A stretch of DNA of 10,512 bases from Saccoglossus kowalevskii (GCF_000003605.2 NW_003137821.1:1241243-1251754); one strand, 5' to 3'. Positions 1-8,458 are shown, counted from the stretch's first letter. The notes: a model not told the origin generated them from the sequence alone. Translations and numbers: made by a program.

Positions 1-130
1 ATGTGGCATACCTACATAGTTTTTGTTCAACCACAGATATTACTTGAAACATCCTAATTTGTCTCGTCTATATTTATTGTATTTATGACAGATTGTGTTC
101 AGATTTCGTAGCTTTCTGAAAGTGGTCACG

Positions 131-926
131 ATGGCAAAGCTTCAAACAGTGTATTCCTTACTCGTAGTGTTGGCGATGTTTATACGTGCTATATACTTGG
201 TAAGTGACTAATGATTCTTAGGAACTCTTCTTTTTGTGTTATACTTTGTATTGGTGATACGTATATCAATATTGTTTCAGGCTGAACCACCTGAGAATGC
301 ACAAACGTCTAAGACTAAAGAAGAAATCGAAGCAAAACGTGGATGTGAGTACAAATACATTTCATGATTGATGATGTTACTCATTGCAAGTCAAATATAA
401 TAATTGTTTCCATTGACAAATCTAGTTTACTTGATATACTTATTTAAATAATATGCTCCAATATACAAGCTTAAGTTTACGGGAGTGTGCTTGTTTCATA
501 GTTGAAGACGTATCGTGTACTGACACCTGCTATCTCTCTAATGATGGTATATGTGATGATGGTGGTGAAGGATCTCAGTACAGTTATTGTGCCTATGGCA
601 CAGATTGTGCAGACTGTGGAATAAGACCTATTACTTGTAAGTCCAAAATATATGATTATCGCTCATTCATAGTAATTATCAAAAATATACAATTTTATAA
701 CACTTACAAACAGATCATGTGCCAGTTGAAATAATTATTACTGTGAGTGTACAAATCTTACAATAACGATAGTCATTATTCTACTGTAACTTTTTCTTGT
801 ATAGTATGCAATAACGAATGCCGGTACCATGGTGATGGTGATTGTGACGACGGGGGTGATGGGTCCTCATACAGTATATGTGAATTAGGTACAGACTGCG
901 ATGACTGTGGACCAAGACACCTATAA
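131..926 (+). CDS. Secreted two-repeat cysteine-rich (LNR-like) protein, four exons
   Basis: Coding exons are 131-199, 281-344, 502-636 and 805-926. They join through GT-AG introns (donors GTAAGT, GTGAGT, GTAAGT) in phases 0, 1 and 1 into 129 codons. The ATG has A at -3 and G at +4. Residues 1-24 form a hydrophobic signal peptide (core VYSLLVVLAMF). A short acidic, Lys-rich propeptide follows and ends in Lys-Arg, a likely furin-type cleavage site. The mature part has two repeats, one per exon, with identical spacing C-x3-C-x7-C-x11-C-x5-C-x2-C. Both share the pattern DGxCDDGGxGSxY and GTDCxDCGxR. The Asp-rich loops and six cysteines resemble Lin-12/Notch repeats, which bind calcium; the match is by pattern only. 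The protein is probably secreted and disulfide-bonded. Function is unknown. The second repeat exon ends in a stop directly at a GTAAGT donor, which suggests recent C-terminal truncation. The gene model is good; the family name is tentative. Confidence 0.8.
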
Positions 927-1095
927 GTAAGTAGTTCACATTCAATGTGTCATCCGTTGCTGTGTATAAGATTGTTATAGTGTATATTGTTTCCCCTCAA
1001 TTGCAATATGTGTTCAGTAACACAGAGATTTGTGGCAAGTTAGTTTAGAATTGTTTTATTTACTGTTGTGTTAAATAAGTGAATACGATTTGGAT

Positions 1096-1101
1096 AATAA
1101 A
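1096..1101 (+). promoter_or_regulatory. Polyadenylation signal AATAAA (proximal)
   Basis: Canonical AATAAA lies 170 bases after the stop at 926. It would end an unspliced form of the cysteine-rich transcript. It falls inside the putative last intron (927-1303), so it and the distal site may be alternatives. Confidence 0.45.
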
Positions 1102-1303
1102 ATCATGCTATTGTTCTGTCACAGCTGTTATGATATTTCATGCTTGGTACAAGTCCAGTTTAACAACAACAGACATGAATGGATTTGACTAAATTAATAT
1201 TAATGTATATTGTTTTGAAAGCTTGTGAAACTTCTTGTTGAAATATGACATCTCGCCCTTTAATAATATACCCTGCATAATATTTTGTTTTTTTGTTTTG
1301 TAG

Positions 1304-1377
1304 TTGAAAGTTGGATCAGCAAAACGGTCAGCAAAGGAATCGAAAAAATTGAATGTAGGAGAAAAAGCATGATATAA
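1304..1377 (+). other. Probable terminal exon of the cysteine-rich gene, coding in phase 1
   Basis: A T-rich tract ending in TAG (AG at 1302-1303) makes a strong splice acceptor. Read in phase 1, the phase of the two repeat exons, the exon is open for 23 codons to TAA 1375-1377. It encodes a basic tail with one Trp, one Cys and Ile/Val spaced as in an amphipathic helix (includes SWISKTVSKGIEKIE). AATAAA follows 70 bases after the stop. The donor that would reach it is GTAAGT at 927. With the present exon 4, the stop at 924-926 makes this exon 3' UTR. If exon 4 is skipped it joins exon 3 in frame. The coding assignment is inferred from phase and signals; no transcript is visible. Confidence 0.5.
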
Positions 1378-1446
1378 AAAAAGATAAAAATCCGTTAAAT
1401 GTTGATAATATATTCGCATGTTAAAGTAGTTTAGTTGGAATAAGGG

Positions 1447-1452
1447 AATAAA
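1447..1452 (+). promoter_or_regulatory. Polyadenylation signal AATAAA (distal)
   Basis: Canonical AATAAA sits 70 bases after the stop of the putative terminal exon 1304-1377. Another AATAAA is present at 1569-1574. This position fits the end of the spliced form of the cysteine-rich transcript. Confidence 0.45.
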
Positions 1453-1717
1453 GTTCATCATTAAAAAAATATATATAAATAGTATTGTTATAATTGTATG
1501 TGTAATAATTAATCTCAAACTACAACAGATCACTTCCTGTGACTGAAGTAAATGAGAATGTTACAGTCAATAAAATGATGGCAAGTGAATTATGCGTGTT
1601 ATTTCGTGGTTATTCTTGATGACATATTAAATTTAAATTAAAGTAATTTAAATATACACGCCGTTTTCACTAACTCGATAGGTTTCAGGCTATAACTGAT
1701 AGTTTGGCTGATACATG

Positions 1718-2060
1718 GTAAAATGATGTGCATATTTTATAAAATAGGTGCGTTTTAATGGTGTGTGTTTCAAATGTGTTTATTCTATTTTGAAACGATG
1801 TGCGTGTTTTAAAATGGCGTGATTATATTTTTAAATCGCGTGTGTGTTCCAAAATGGCCTGGTTTTATAAATATGTTACGTGTATGATTGTTAGCTTTGT
1901 ATGCATGTTAAAATAACGTGCGTATTAAAAAGATATGTGCATTTTAACGTGACGTGTCTATTATACATATGTTGTGTGTGTTTGATTGATATGAGTATTC
2001 AGAAACGGTGTGTACCTTTTTATTAAATGGTGTGTAATTTAAAAGTTGTGTATTGCATCA
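1718..2060. repeat. Degenerate GTGT/TTAAAAT minisatellite
   Basis: Some 15 diverged units of roughly 17-25 bases alternate a G/T-rich half (GGTGTGTGT, GATGTGCGTGT, GCGTGTGTG) with an A/T-rich half (TTTTAAAAT, TTCCAAAAT, ATTTTAAC). Copies are clearest at 1747-1870 and weaker toward 2060. There are no open frames of note. The array leads into the TG microsatellite at 2135, so the two may share an origin. Confidence 0.6.
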
Positions 2061-2130
2061 GAATGAAAAAAGTCGATTGTGAGAACAAACGCGTACACTA
2101 ATCTATTTACCCCTATGGATTATCTTTGAT

Positions 2131-2134
<4 letters not shown>

Positions 2135-2166
<32 letters not shown>

Positions 2167-2184
2167 TGTGTGTGTGTGTATGTG

Positions 2185-2251
<67 letters not shown>

Positions 2252-2273
2252 GTGTGCGTGTGTGTGTGTGTGC
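2135..2273. repeat. TG dinucleotide microsatellite
   Basis: About 139 bases of TG repeat carry a few interruptions (TGGG twice, TATG twice, GCG three times near the right end). An apparent reading frame of Val/Cys across it is only the repeat translated and is not a gene. Alternating purine-pyrimidine DNA of this length can adopt Z-form; this is a general property, not observed here. Confidence 0.97.
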
Positions 2274-2779
2274 GACTTTAATTTAGCTTTACATCGACTG
2301 GTGACGACAGGACCTACATTGTGATGACCCTCACTATTTTCATAATTTATATTAATAGTTAATCAGCCCAAGCGCAGAAAAACTGAGTTCGCTAAATTGA
2401 TGATACACGAATGAACAATTTCACAAGTTTGATTTCTGTATTGCAATTTAGGCATCTTGCCGGTAATACCGGAGCATAAACACAGGACATCCCCCAGATG
2501 GAGTAGCGACTGAATCATCCCCTGCATGTAAATAATGATTTCTAGTTCAATCGTCATATTATAATTTTTATAATCTTCAATACACTTTGGAACCTACTTT
2601 GGGAAATAATTGTTCAATGGCATGGATTCATTAATTTTAAAAATATAAGCAAACAGATATTTGAATTTAAGTCCTTTCTGAAATTCTTACACAGTTTCAG
2701 GCCGACTTCATGAATTTATGAAGAAATTCGATTTTTTATACTGTTTTTATGGTGAGATTATTTCTCAGTAACATTTAGA
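2274..2779. other. Noncoding stretch, no feature supported
   Basis: This is AT-rich sequence between the TG microsatellite and the 120-bp repeat. The only open frame of size is on the minus strand (2557-2363, 64 residues). It has no recognisable motif and no splice or polyadenylation context, and I do not call it a gene. Confidence 0.5.
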
Positions 2780-3170
2780 ATTGTTTCTGCAATAGCACTC
2801 AAAATATGCAAATTGTGCACTTATGCTCAATGCTCAGACACATGGTCATCTAATAGGTTGGTCATATATTTTTTCAATGCAGCAACAGTTACATGTCCGT
2901 ATCTTTAATAGTGCTTGAGATATTGGAGACATGTATATGTAATGAGTTTCATAACCATATATAACCATTGAACATGTTGACCAATTCTCTTGTTCAATGC
3001 CTTCAATATAGCTTTGGTTTCACATCTCTATTTTCAATAGTGCTCGAGATATTACAGATATGCACAATTGATTAGTTATATGACCATATATTGTCATACA
3101 ATATGTAGACTATTTTCTTGGCCAATATATAGCTTTGGTTCAATGTTTGTATAAGTAATAGATATACCTA
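2780..3170. repeat. Degenerate tandem repeat of about 120 bp, three to four copies
   Basis: The shared core AATAGTGCTYGAGATATT occurs at 2907 and 3036. A weaker form lies at 2791 (AATAGCACTCAAAATATGCA), and AATAGATATACC lies at 3157. The spacings are 116, 129 and 121 bases. Flanking pieces also recur: ACCATATAT at about 2955 and 3084, and CAATATATAGCTTTGGTT at 3124 with a close match at 3004. This looks like an old satellite-like repeat. Similar words near 3340-3480 (ATGCTCAGAC, ATTATGCAAATGCGATGC) suggest the decay extends further right. Confidence 0.6.
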
Positions 3171-4509
3171 TGTTAAAACACTGTGAATTCAATATGCATT
3201 GTAAGCCAAGTCATTTTTAAATACACACATATTTTTGAATACACATATCATGTCTTCTCTTAATCCACTGGTCGCATTTTCATGAAATTTGGGAAGTCGG
3301 TAGTTTGTGTGATGTTGCATTTCAAAAGTTTGATATTATGAAAATTATGCAAATGCGATGCAAAGCATTTTCAAAATATTCCCAAAAAATATTCACGTCA
3401 AAAGTCACGTCACCACTAAAGATTGTAATTTTGATATCAATAGATCATATGCATACAAATTTCAGAATGCTCAGACGGCATATGTATGTGCAATTCAGCA
3501 CGGAAATATTCGTCTTAAGGACTGGTATAGATGCAGGTTCGCGGGCACTTTTTTTTTATTATCCAAACAGTCTTGTCTATATACTGTTAAAATTTCGCAG
3601 CATTGTGAATAGTGATACGTACTCACTTGTGTTTTCCAGTTCACAAGGGAAGTTCAAATCTAAATAGCTCTGTCAAGGGGTCATTTTCATAATCGGTTCT
3701 GGTTTAGTTTGTTTTATTTTAATTAATGATTAGTGTAGTGGTTACAGCTAGACTAGATTATTTTCTTACACATACACTACGTTAATAATACTGTACAAAT
3801 GGAAATAAAATATGGCTCAGTGGTTCGGACATTTATTAAGTGTAAAGACATTTACCTAATATCTACAACTGGAAAACCAGAAGAGAATTGCCGTGGTTTC
3901 ATCATGCCAAAGACTGATTACAGTCTATTAATGGGCTGCGAGGGCGTTTTACAGCGACGTCAGTTAATTGGGATCTTATGCATATTCAGACCTATAAAGG
4001 TTGTAATTAACGCAGTCCGTGGTCTTTTCAATCTCGTGTTGTGAACACCTCACCTGAATGGAGTCCCGGTCAAGTCTTGAACACTAACCTTGCTGTGGAG
4101 TGCTACGAGAACGTTTGCTAAGATATTGTTATCACCTATTCCTGCCTGTATTAACCCTTATTAGCGTGGACTGTTCCAGTGGTCGGCAATGAAAGTCTGA
4201 AGAAATCGGTGAGTTTGACACCTTCGCCCATGTTACGAACTATTCGCCACGTGGACAATTTCTAATGACTGTCTCCAGCTGCACTTCTGAAATGTACGTA
4301 CTCGCATTCCATACTGCAGACACATTAGGTTAGGGTTTTAAAGCTGTCCGTTTCATTTCTTTATTTTCTTTATTTTATGGGTTTATAAAAATTCGTACTT
4401 CGTTTGTAGCCAAAGAGAGCATGAACTTTTTATTTGCCGTCTTGACGTCTTAACACCTGATTATAAGGTATACTTCAATATTTCAATGTGCTATTTATTA
4501 TTTTGCTTC
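3171..4509. other. Intergenic, only unsupported open frames
   Basis: Two overlapping plus-strand frames lie at 3305-3667 (120 codons from a TTG, first ATG inside) and 3358-3612. Another is at 3799-4044 (81 codons from ATG). None shows a recognisable domain, signal peptide or splice context. The first pair lies next to the 120-bp repeat and may be compositional. An A-box-like TGGCTCAGTGG occurs near 3813, but no B box follows, so a tRNA-derived SINE is not supported. A lone GTGAGT donor near 4209 follows sequence with no coding signal. Confidence 0.4.
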
Positions 4510-4620
4510 GATGGTGTCGTTGTGCCGGGTCCTCTGGAGTCCTGGTAAGCTCTGCCTTTGATATTTACATAGTACTGGGCTGGCAAGCTCCCAGGGTGTG
4601 TCTGGCACAATTTGCCATCT
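4510..4620. repeat. Imperfect foldback inverted repeat (about 110 bp)
   Basis: The left arm reads GATGG, TTGTGCC (4520-4526), then CTGGAG. The right arm read in reverse complement gives GATGG, TTGTGCC (from 4604-4610), then CTGGGAG in the same order. Arms of about 35 bases are separated by about 40 bases. It may be a small foldback or MITE-like element, or one end of a larger element. No target-site duplication is evident. Confidence 0.45.
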
Positions 4621-5369
4621 TAGCAATGTGTATACATATGACTATGAATATTGGTTAATTATTTAGTTCATTAAATTATATTGATGCATTCGATAAATGG
4701 CCTGTCCTGACTGAACGTATGTGCGAGTGTTATAATCACCCGTCCCCCACTTATATATGGGTATCTTTAATAAAGCAATGACAATCCCTGGTAGAAGTCA
4801 CTTACTGGTATGATTGATTTATCCTAGTAAAAGAACTCGCAACGTTGTGCGAATTCAGAGTGTAAACATCAGATTACTCACGGTATTTTACTACGACCTA
4901 TCAGGTCACGGGAGACGTACATTGCATTCTGGAACACTTCGTGACAGTGACTATCCCCGACACTTACATAGCTGATTTTAGGAAAACAGTGAGCACATTC
5001 ATCTAGTGTTTGATGTGAATTTTGCTGCAATTTTGCAGTGTTGCAGAGGTAATTTATAGCCTACCATGTTTGGAAATGCAAAAATAAAGCTTGTAGCCTG
5101 AAAACTACAATAAATATTGCCATTTTACTTGATTCTGAGCATCTCAGATCAAGTGATTAGGTCTGGATGAACCATGACGTGTTACAAGTTTATTATGTGC
5201 ATACTTCAAGGTGTGTCCTCAAAACCTTTATGTCAATTCACACTCCCACATTTTGCAGTAGTGTTGTAATATATTCTAATCCAAATGTCAAAGTATCGAT
5301 AGCACTGTAGTGTTCTTCATAGTTGTTGAAGTACAAAATAATATATTGATTTCTTAACTCAACGCTTAG
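4621..5369. other. Noncoding stretch with a weak LTR-like arrangement
   Basis: A TATA-like TTATATAT (4751-4758) is followed 10 bases later by AATAAA (4769-4774). That close pairing is common in LTRs. Further right, GTGACAGTGACTATCCCCGA near 4941 recalls leader sequence after some gypsy-type LTRs. No paired LTR, primer-binding TGG at the expected spot, or pol-like frame is seen. The rest, to 5369, shows no gene or clear repeat. Confidence 0.25.
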
Positions 5370-6391
5370 TGTTACCTCGAAATGCAGCATTTAATCTGAC
5401 TCTGGGCAACCTATCAACAAGAACTTTATTGACAATGAATGCGTATACACCACCTGCTATGTACAACGAGGTAAGGAATTGTAAATACATATTTTGGTTA
5501 ATTAATTAATTGGCGTTGTGTGAATCATTCAGTCCTTGTAAAACGGGATTTACTATTAAACGCAGGTACACCTAGCACCAGAAACAAGGGAATTGATCAC
5601 TCCCAAAAATGCTAAGGCCATTTTATAAATGTTGGCCTTGAAAATGAATGCCCTCGCAACTTTGCAAAAATTAAGTGATTTTTTATTTAATTTTATTATA
5701 GGAATTTACAGAATTTGCCGTAAAGGTTCTTGAGGTTAACGAGAGTATTACATGGACAATCTCATGTTGCAAAGTCATCAAAATCAAGCTGACAAAAATA
5801 AAATTTACAACAAATAATGATAATTATGCAAACCGTAAAGATAGTGATACAAACCTCAGATCACAGATTGTTATTGTCAAACGACATAAATATAACCTGG
5901 TTCTTATTGACAATAAGGAATATGTACTTTTTTCGGAAGTGGGACTTCACGGGTGAAGTGTCTGACCTGAAGTCGTTCTCTTAGCAATGCATCTTCAGAT
6001 TACAATCCCTCAGAGTCTCTATACACACACTGCCCTTTAAAGTCATGGGTTATGGGTATTCCTTGACAAAACAAGCCGTACTCGAACGGGGTTTTAGGAA
6101 GATTACGGGCGACTCAATACCAGTACGTTTAATATAAGACCCAGACAACTTGTTTGATGCTCAAGCCATTGCTGTGGATTTTGATGTTGGGTTTGCTTTG
6201 CAGAAATAGGTTATTTACAGGGAGAATTGACAAAATATGTACACCCTTTTTTACAAGCCAATAATATAACATAATAATATGTTGTTGTAGATAATATAAA
6301 GTTTCGAACTACCGAATTTTTTTTTTATGCCAATAAGTATAACACGGACTGGCAGTCAGTGATACTTCGGAAAAGTCTGACAGTAAGATAG
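5370..6391 (+). pseudogene. Broken two-exon gene with a HIRAN-like domain
   Basis: Exon one is 5370-5470 (acceptor AG 5368-5369, donor GTAAGG 5471). It reads 33 codons including LLTMNAYTPPAMYNE. It joins in phase 0 to exon two, which starts at 5702 after a T-rich TATAG acceptor. Exon two reads 84 codons (EFTEFAVKVLEVNE...) to TGA 5954. The frame then shifts, consistent with one extra G at 5951-5953, and continues from 5952 through LPFKVMGYGYSLTKQAVLE and DPDNLFDAQAIAVDFD to 6206. It shifts again near 6204 to IGYLQGELTKYVHPFL, and ends with DWQSVILRKSLTVR and TAG 6389. In-frame stops lie at 5982, 6135 and 6272-6277. The series PxxNxfDxxAIaV then GYlxxELxxYVHPfL matches the HIRAN domain (known from HLTF, where it binds DNA ends). 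Family identity is inferred; upstream exons are not visible. The frame breaks could be sequencing errors, but their number argues for a pseudogene. Confidence 0.65.
5614..5639. repeat. Perfect 7-bp hairpin in the intron
   Basis: AAGGCCA (5614-5620) and TGGCCTT (5633-5639) pair around a 12-base AT-rich loop, within the 5471-5701 intron. It is probably incidental. Confidence 0.5.
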
Positions 6392-6409
6392 CCTATATAT
6401 ATTGTATAC

Positions 6410-6415
6410 ATTAAA
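6410..6415 (+). promoter_or_regulatory. Variant polyadenylation signal ATTAAA
   Basis: ATTAAA lies 19 bases after the final TAG of the HIRAN-like relic (6389-6391). The place fits the 3' end of that former gene, and the motif is the commonest variant signal. Such motifs are frequent by chance in DNA this AT-rich. Confidence 0.3.
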
Positions 6416-6566
6416 TAATTTGCTTTTAGATTTGTTTTTAAACAAATTTTGCTATCGTTTGTTTTCTTGTATTGATATTTGATGACCTTTCACAAATGAG
6501 TGAAAAACTTAGTCCTATGAATTTTGTTTTGTCAATACAATCACAGAACCAGTGGTGTCCTATTCA

Positions 6567-6782
6567 AAAACCTGGTTTTGCAAGCACCATGTGCAATCAG
6601 ATTAAAATCTGATGTATTGTACGGCGTGTATTTCATATTACTTTTTTTTAATTATTCCGTAACGTACTTGTGATTCGGCATTCACAATTACCAAAACTTT
6701 GAAAAAAAACTATCAACAAATAAAATAAGAAAAAAAAATTAAAAAAGCCAAATCTAGAATCTTATTTTAATCAGATTGGCTT
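6567..6782. repeat. Cluster of short inverted repeats
   Basis: Four small palindromes fall within 216 bases. AAAACC-T-GGTTTT is at 6567-6579. ATCAGATT-AA-AATCTGAT is at 6596-6613. TTGTGA/TCACAA is at 6668-6687. AAGCCAAATCT/AGATTGGCTT is at 6745-6782, with one bulge. ATCAGATT recurs at 6770-6777, inverted relative to 6606-6613, so these could be 8-bp ends of a small nonautonomous element with an A-rich core. No target-site duplication is clear. Confidence 0.35.
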
Positions 6783-7199
6783 CATGTGTTGACAAAATGA
6801 AATAATTCCCTCATACTTCACGTGATTTGTTATGAATACAACTGGTTGTCAATTTTCTGGTTGTGCAGTTCAATTGCACCCACGAAAACCAAAATTAAGA
6901 GTCGGGGGGCAAGTTATTCCTTGTACACTTCTTTCAATATTCCTGGAAGTGAACCTAAGTTGCAGACTATTGTGTTTGAGTGGTGGTGAAAAGATTAATG
7001 AATATTTGATTACAATATCATTCGTGCAAGTTCTTTCAATGGAATGATGCATTGTTAGGTTTAATGTATACATACATAAATAAATAAATAGACTTTACAA
7101 ACAAAATATATAACTATACATGTTTTCATATTAATTTTTCAGGTCCACAGGCAGTGATGCTGTAAAAACACAAACTATTATTATGTGATGGGAGTGGTC
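6783..7199. other. Noncoding stretch with a short ATAA tract
   Basis: No gene is supported. Overlapping frames on both strands near 6832-7073 lack motifs and shadow each other. An (ATAA)n run lies at 7076-7090. Because the minus-strand relic ends at 7200, this stretch would be its 3' flank; ATTAAA on the minus strand (plus 7060-7065) is the nearest variant polyadenylation motif. Confidence 0.4.
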
Positions 7200-7625
7200 T
7201 CAATTAAATCTTAAAGGTGGCGATGGTAGGGCTTCCGGCAGATTATGAAATTGCGCTGTCACTGTCAATGAACCACGCTGGGGTAGAGATGCCCAATTGG
7301 CTTGAAACATTCCAGCATCTGATCTTCAGTTCAGGTTAACTTTATCTAACCGCTCCATCCCATATTTAGATGGCTGGTTAAAGCTTGAAAGAAGGCCAAT
7401 TGTGAAGCGCTCATCTGAACTGGTCCAATAATAGAAGGCAGATCAGGGTCAACTCGTTTTGAAAATTCGTTGCATATTTTCCTGTAAAAACATTCAAGCT
7501 GACATAACAGGTTGAAAAAATAAATGGTTGTCAACATGAAAAGATAATGGGAACCTACTTATCAGCTTTCTAGCTGTTGGTGTTGGCGCATAAATATACA
7601 CGATTCCCTTCTAATACAGACAATT

Positions 7626-7658
7626 AGTTTTCATGTACACATGCCAGGGCATCCAATC
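7626..7658 (-). repeat. Partial second copy of the pseudogene's DWMPWHVYMK exon
   Basis: These 33 bases match 8919-8952 at all but a few positions and, on the minus strand, encode DWMPWHVYMK. The fragment lies in the intron between exons D and E of the minus-strand relic, in the same orientation. It keeps Trp where exon B has Cys, so it is not simply a recent copy of exon B here. Confidence 0.7.
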
Positions 7659-8015
7659 TTGTCTATTTTCTGTTTTGATTAGTGGTGGTGTCTGAAATTA
7701 ATTCGTTTGTATCTTACCTGTAATTATCTGTAAACGTTTTGTGATCACAAATCCTTCCCAATAACGTGCATTATGAAAAAGAATCCTTCAACATCATCCG
7801 ATGTTCCAGCTCTAAGATGTTCTGGAGGCAACTGTGTAGCTCTGCCTTCTGATCGTCTTCTTTCTGCACTGTCAGCATCCTTTATTCTATGTTTTTGTCA
7901 TATTACCCCAAACCCTGCAAATGGAAGTGTGCATGGAATCATGTGAAGAAACTGTGCATTGCCGTGTGATAACTGCCATAAAGGTGATTGACAGGTCATA
8001 CTTGTTTTTTAAACA

Positions 8016-8139
8016 TTGGAAGGACAGTTGGAATCTACCAGGTGTGCTTGTGATTTACATAACAAAGGCTGTTTACAACTTTGGAAGGACAATTGGAATC
8101 TACCAGGTGTGCTGTTATTTGAATAACGAAGGATGTTTA
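8016..8139. repeat. 65-bp tandem duplication, two copies
   Basis: Unit one is 8016-8080 and unit two 8081-8139. Both begin TTGGAAGGACARTTGGAATC, continue TACCAGGTGTGCT, and end near AAGGMTGTTTA, with few substitutions and small deletions in unit two. It lies in the large intron (8676-7915) of the minus-strand relic. The open frame crossing it (7921-8142, plus) is a by-product of the duplication. Confidence 0.85.
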
Positions 8140-8189
8140 TGATCTACTGAGTTGCTACGTGACAAAGCTGCTAGCAAGATCGCATTCTG

Positions 8190-8458
8190 ATTGGCTCATG
8201 TGGGAACCTAGGTGGTGTTACTGAATCTGGGCCATTTATGCCTATAAATTTGACAGACTGAGGACAGCTGTGGTCCATCATTTCAACTTAGTATCCTGTG
8301 TGTTGCTGCTACGATATTTATTGTACGACAAGTGATACAGGCTACAACCATTCATCCATTCAAAACCGCGTTCCTCTGCAAGCAAGATTCCTGTATGTCT
8401 TCGTTGTGTTGCTGAAGCCATTGACTGTTGTCCATTTCTACATCCTAGAACTGTGAGT
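8190..8458 (+). promoter_or_regulatory. Promoter-like stretch with CCAAT and TATA motifs and a splice donor
   Basis: An inverted CCAAT box (ATTGG, 8190-8194) is followed by TATAAAT (8243-8249). About 200 bases of higher-GC sequence follow, without a long frame, to a consensus GTGAGT donor at 8453. A pyrimidine-rich acceptor (AG 8601-8602) and a second GTGAGT (8637) would define a 34-base exon. Arrangement and spacing fit a plus-strand 5' noncoding exon or a solo LTR inserted in the intron of the minus-strand relic. No coding region is found to follow it, so this is tentative. Confidence 0.3.

Noticed and set aside
1189-1533. 114-codon minus-strand frame
   Set aside because: It lies opposite the putative 3' end of the cysteine-rich gene, in AT-rich sequence, with no motifs; likely chance.
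2136-2324. Plus-strand reading frame rich in Val and Cys
   Set aside because: It is the TG microsatellite translated; no gene evidence.
2363-2557. 64-codon minus-strand frame
   Set aside because: No recognisable family and no splice or polyadenylation context; I could not connect it to either relic.
3305-3667. Two overlapping plus-strand frames of 120 and 84 codons
   Set aside because: The longer starts at TTG, the two exclude each other, there is no domain or splice context, and they adjoin a degenerate repeat.
3731-3830. tRNA-derived SINE head (A-box-like words at 3731 and 3813)
   Set aside because: No B box at a suitable distance and no foldable tRNA.
3799-4044. 81-codon plus-strand frame
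   Set aside because: It has an ATG start but no recognisable motif, signal peptide or splice support; kept only as a remark.
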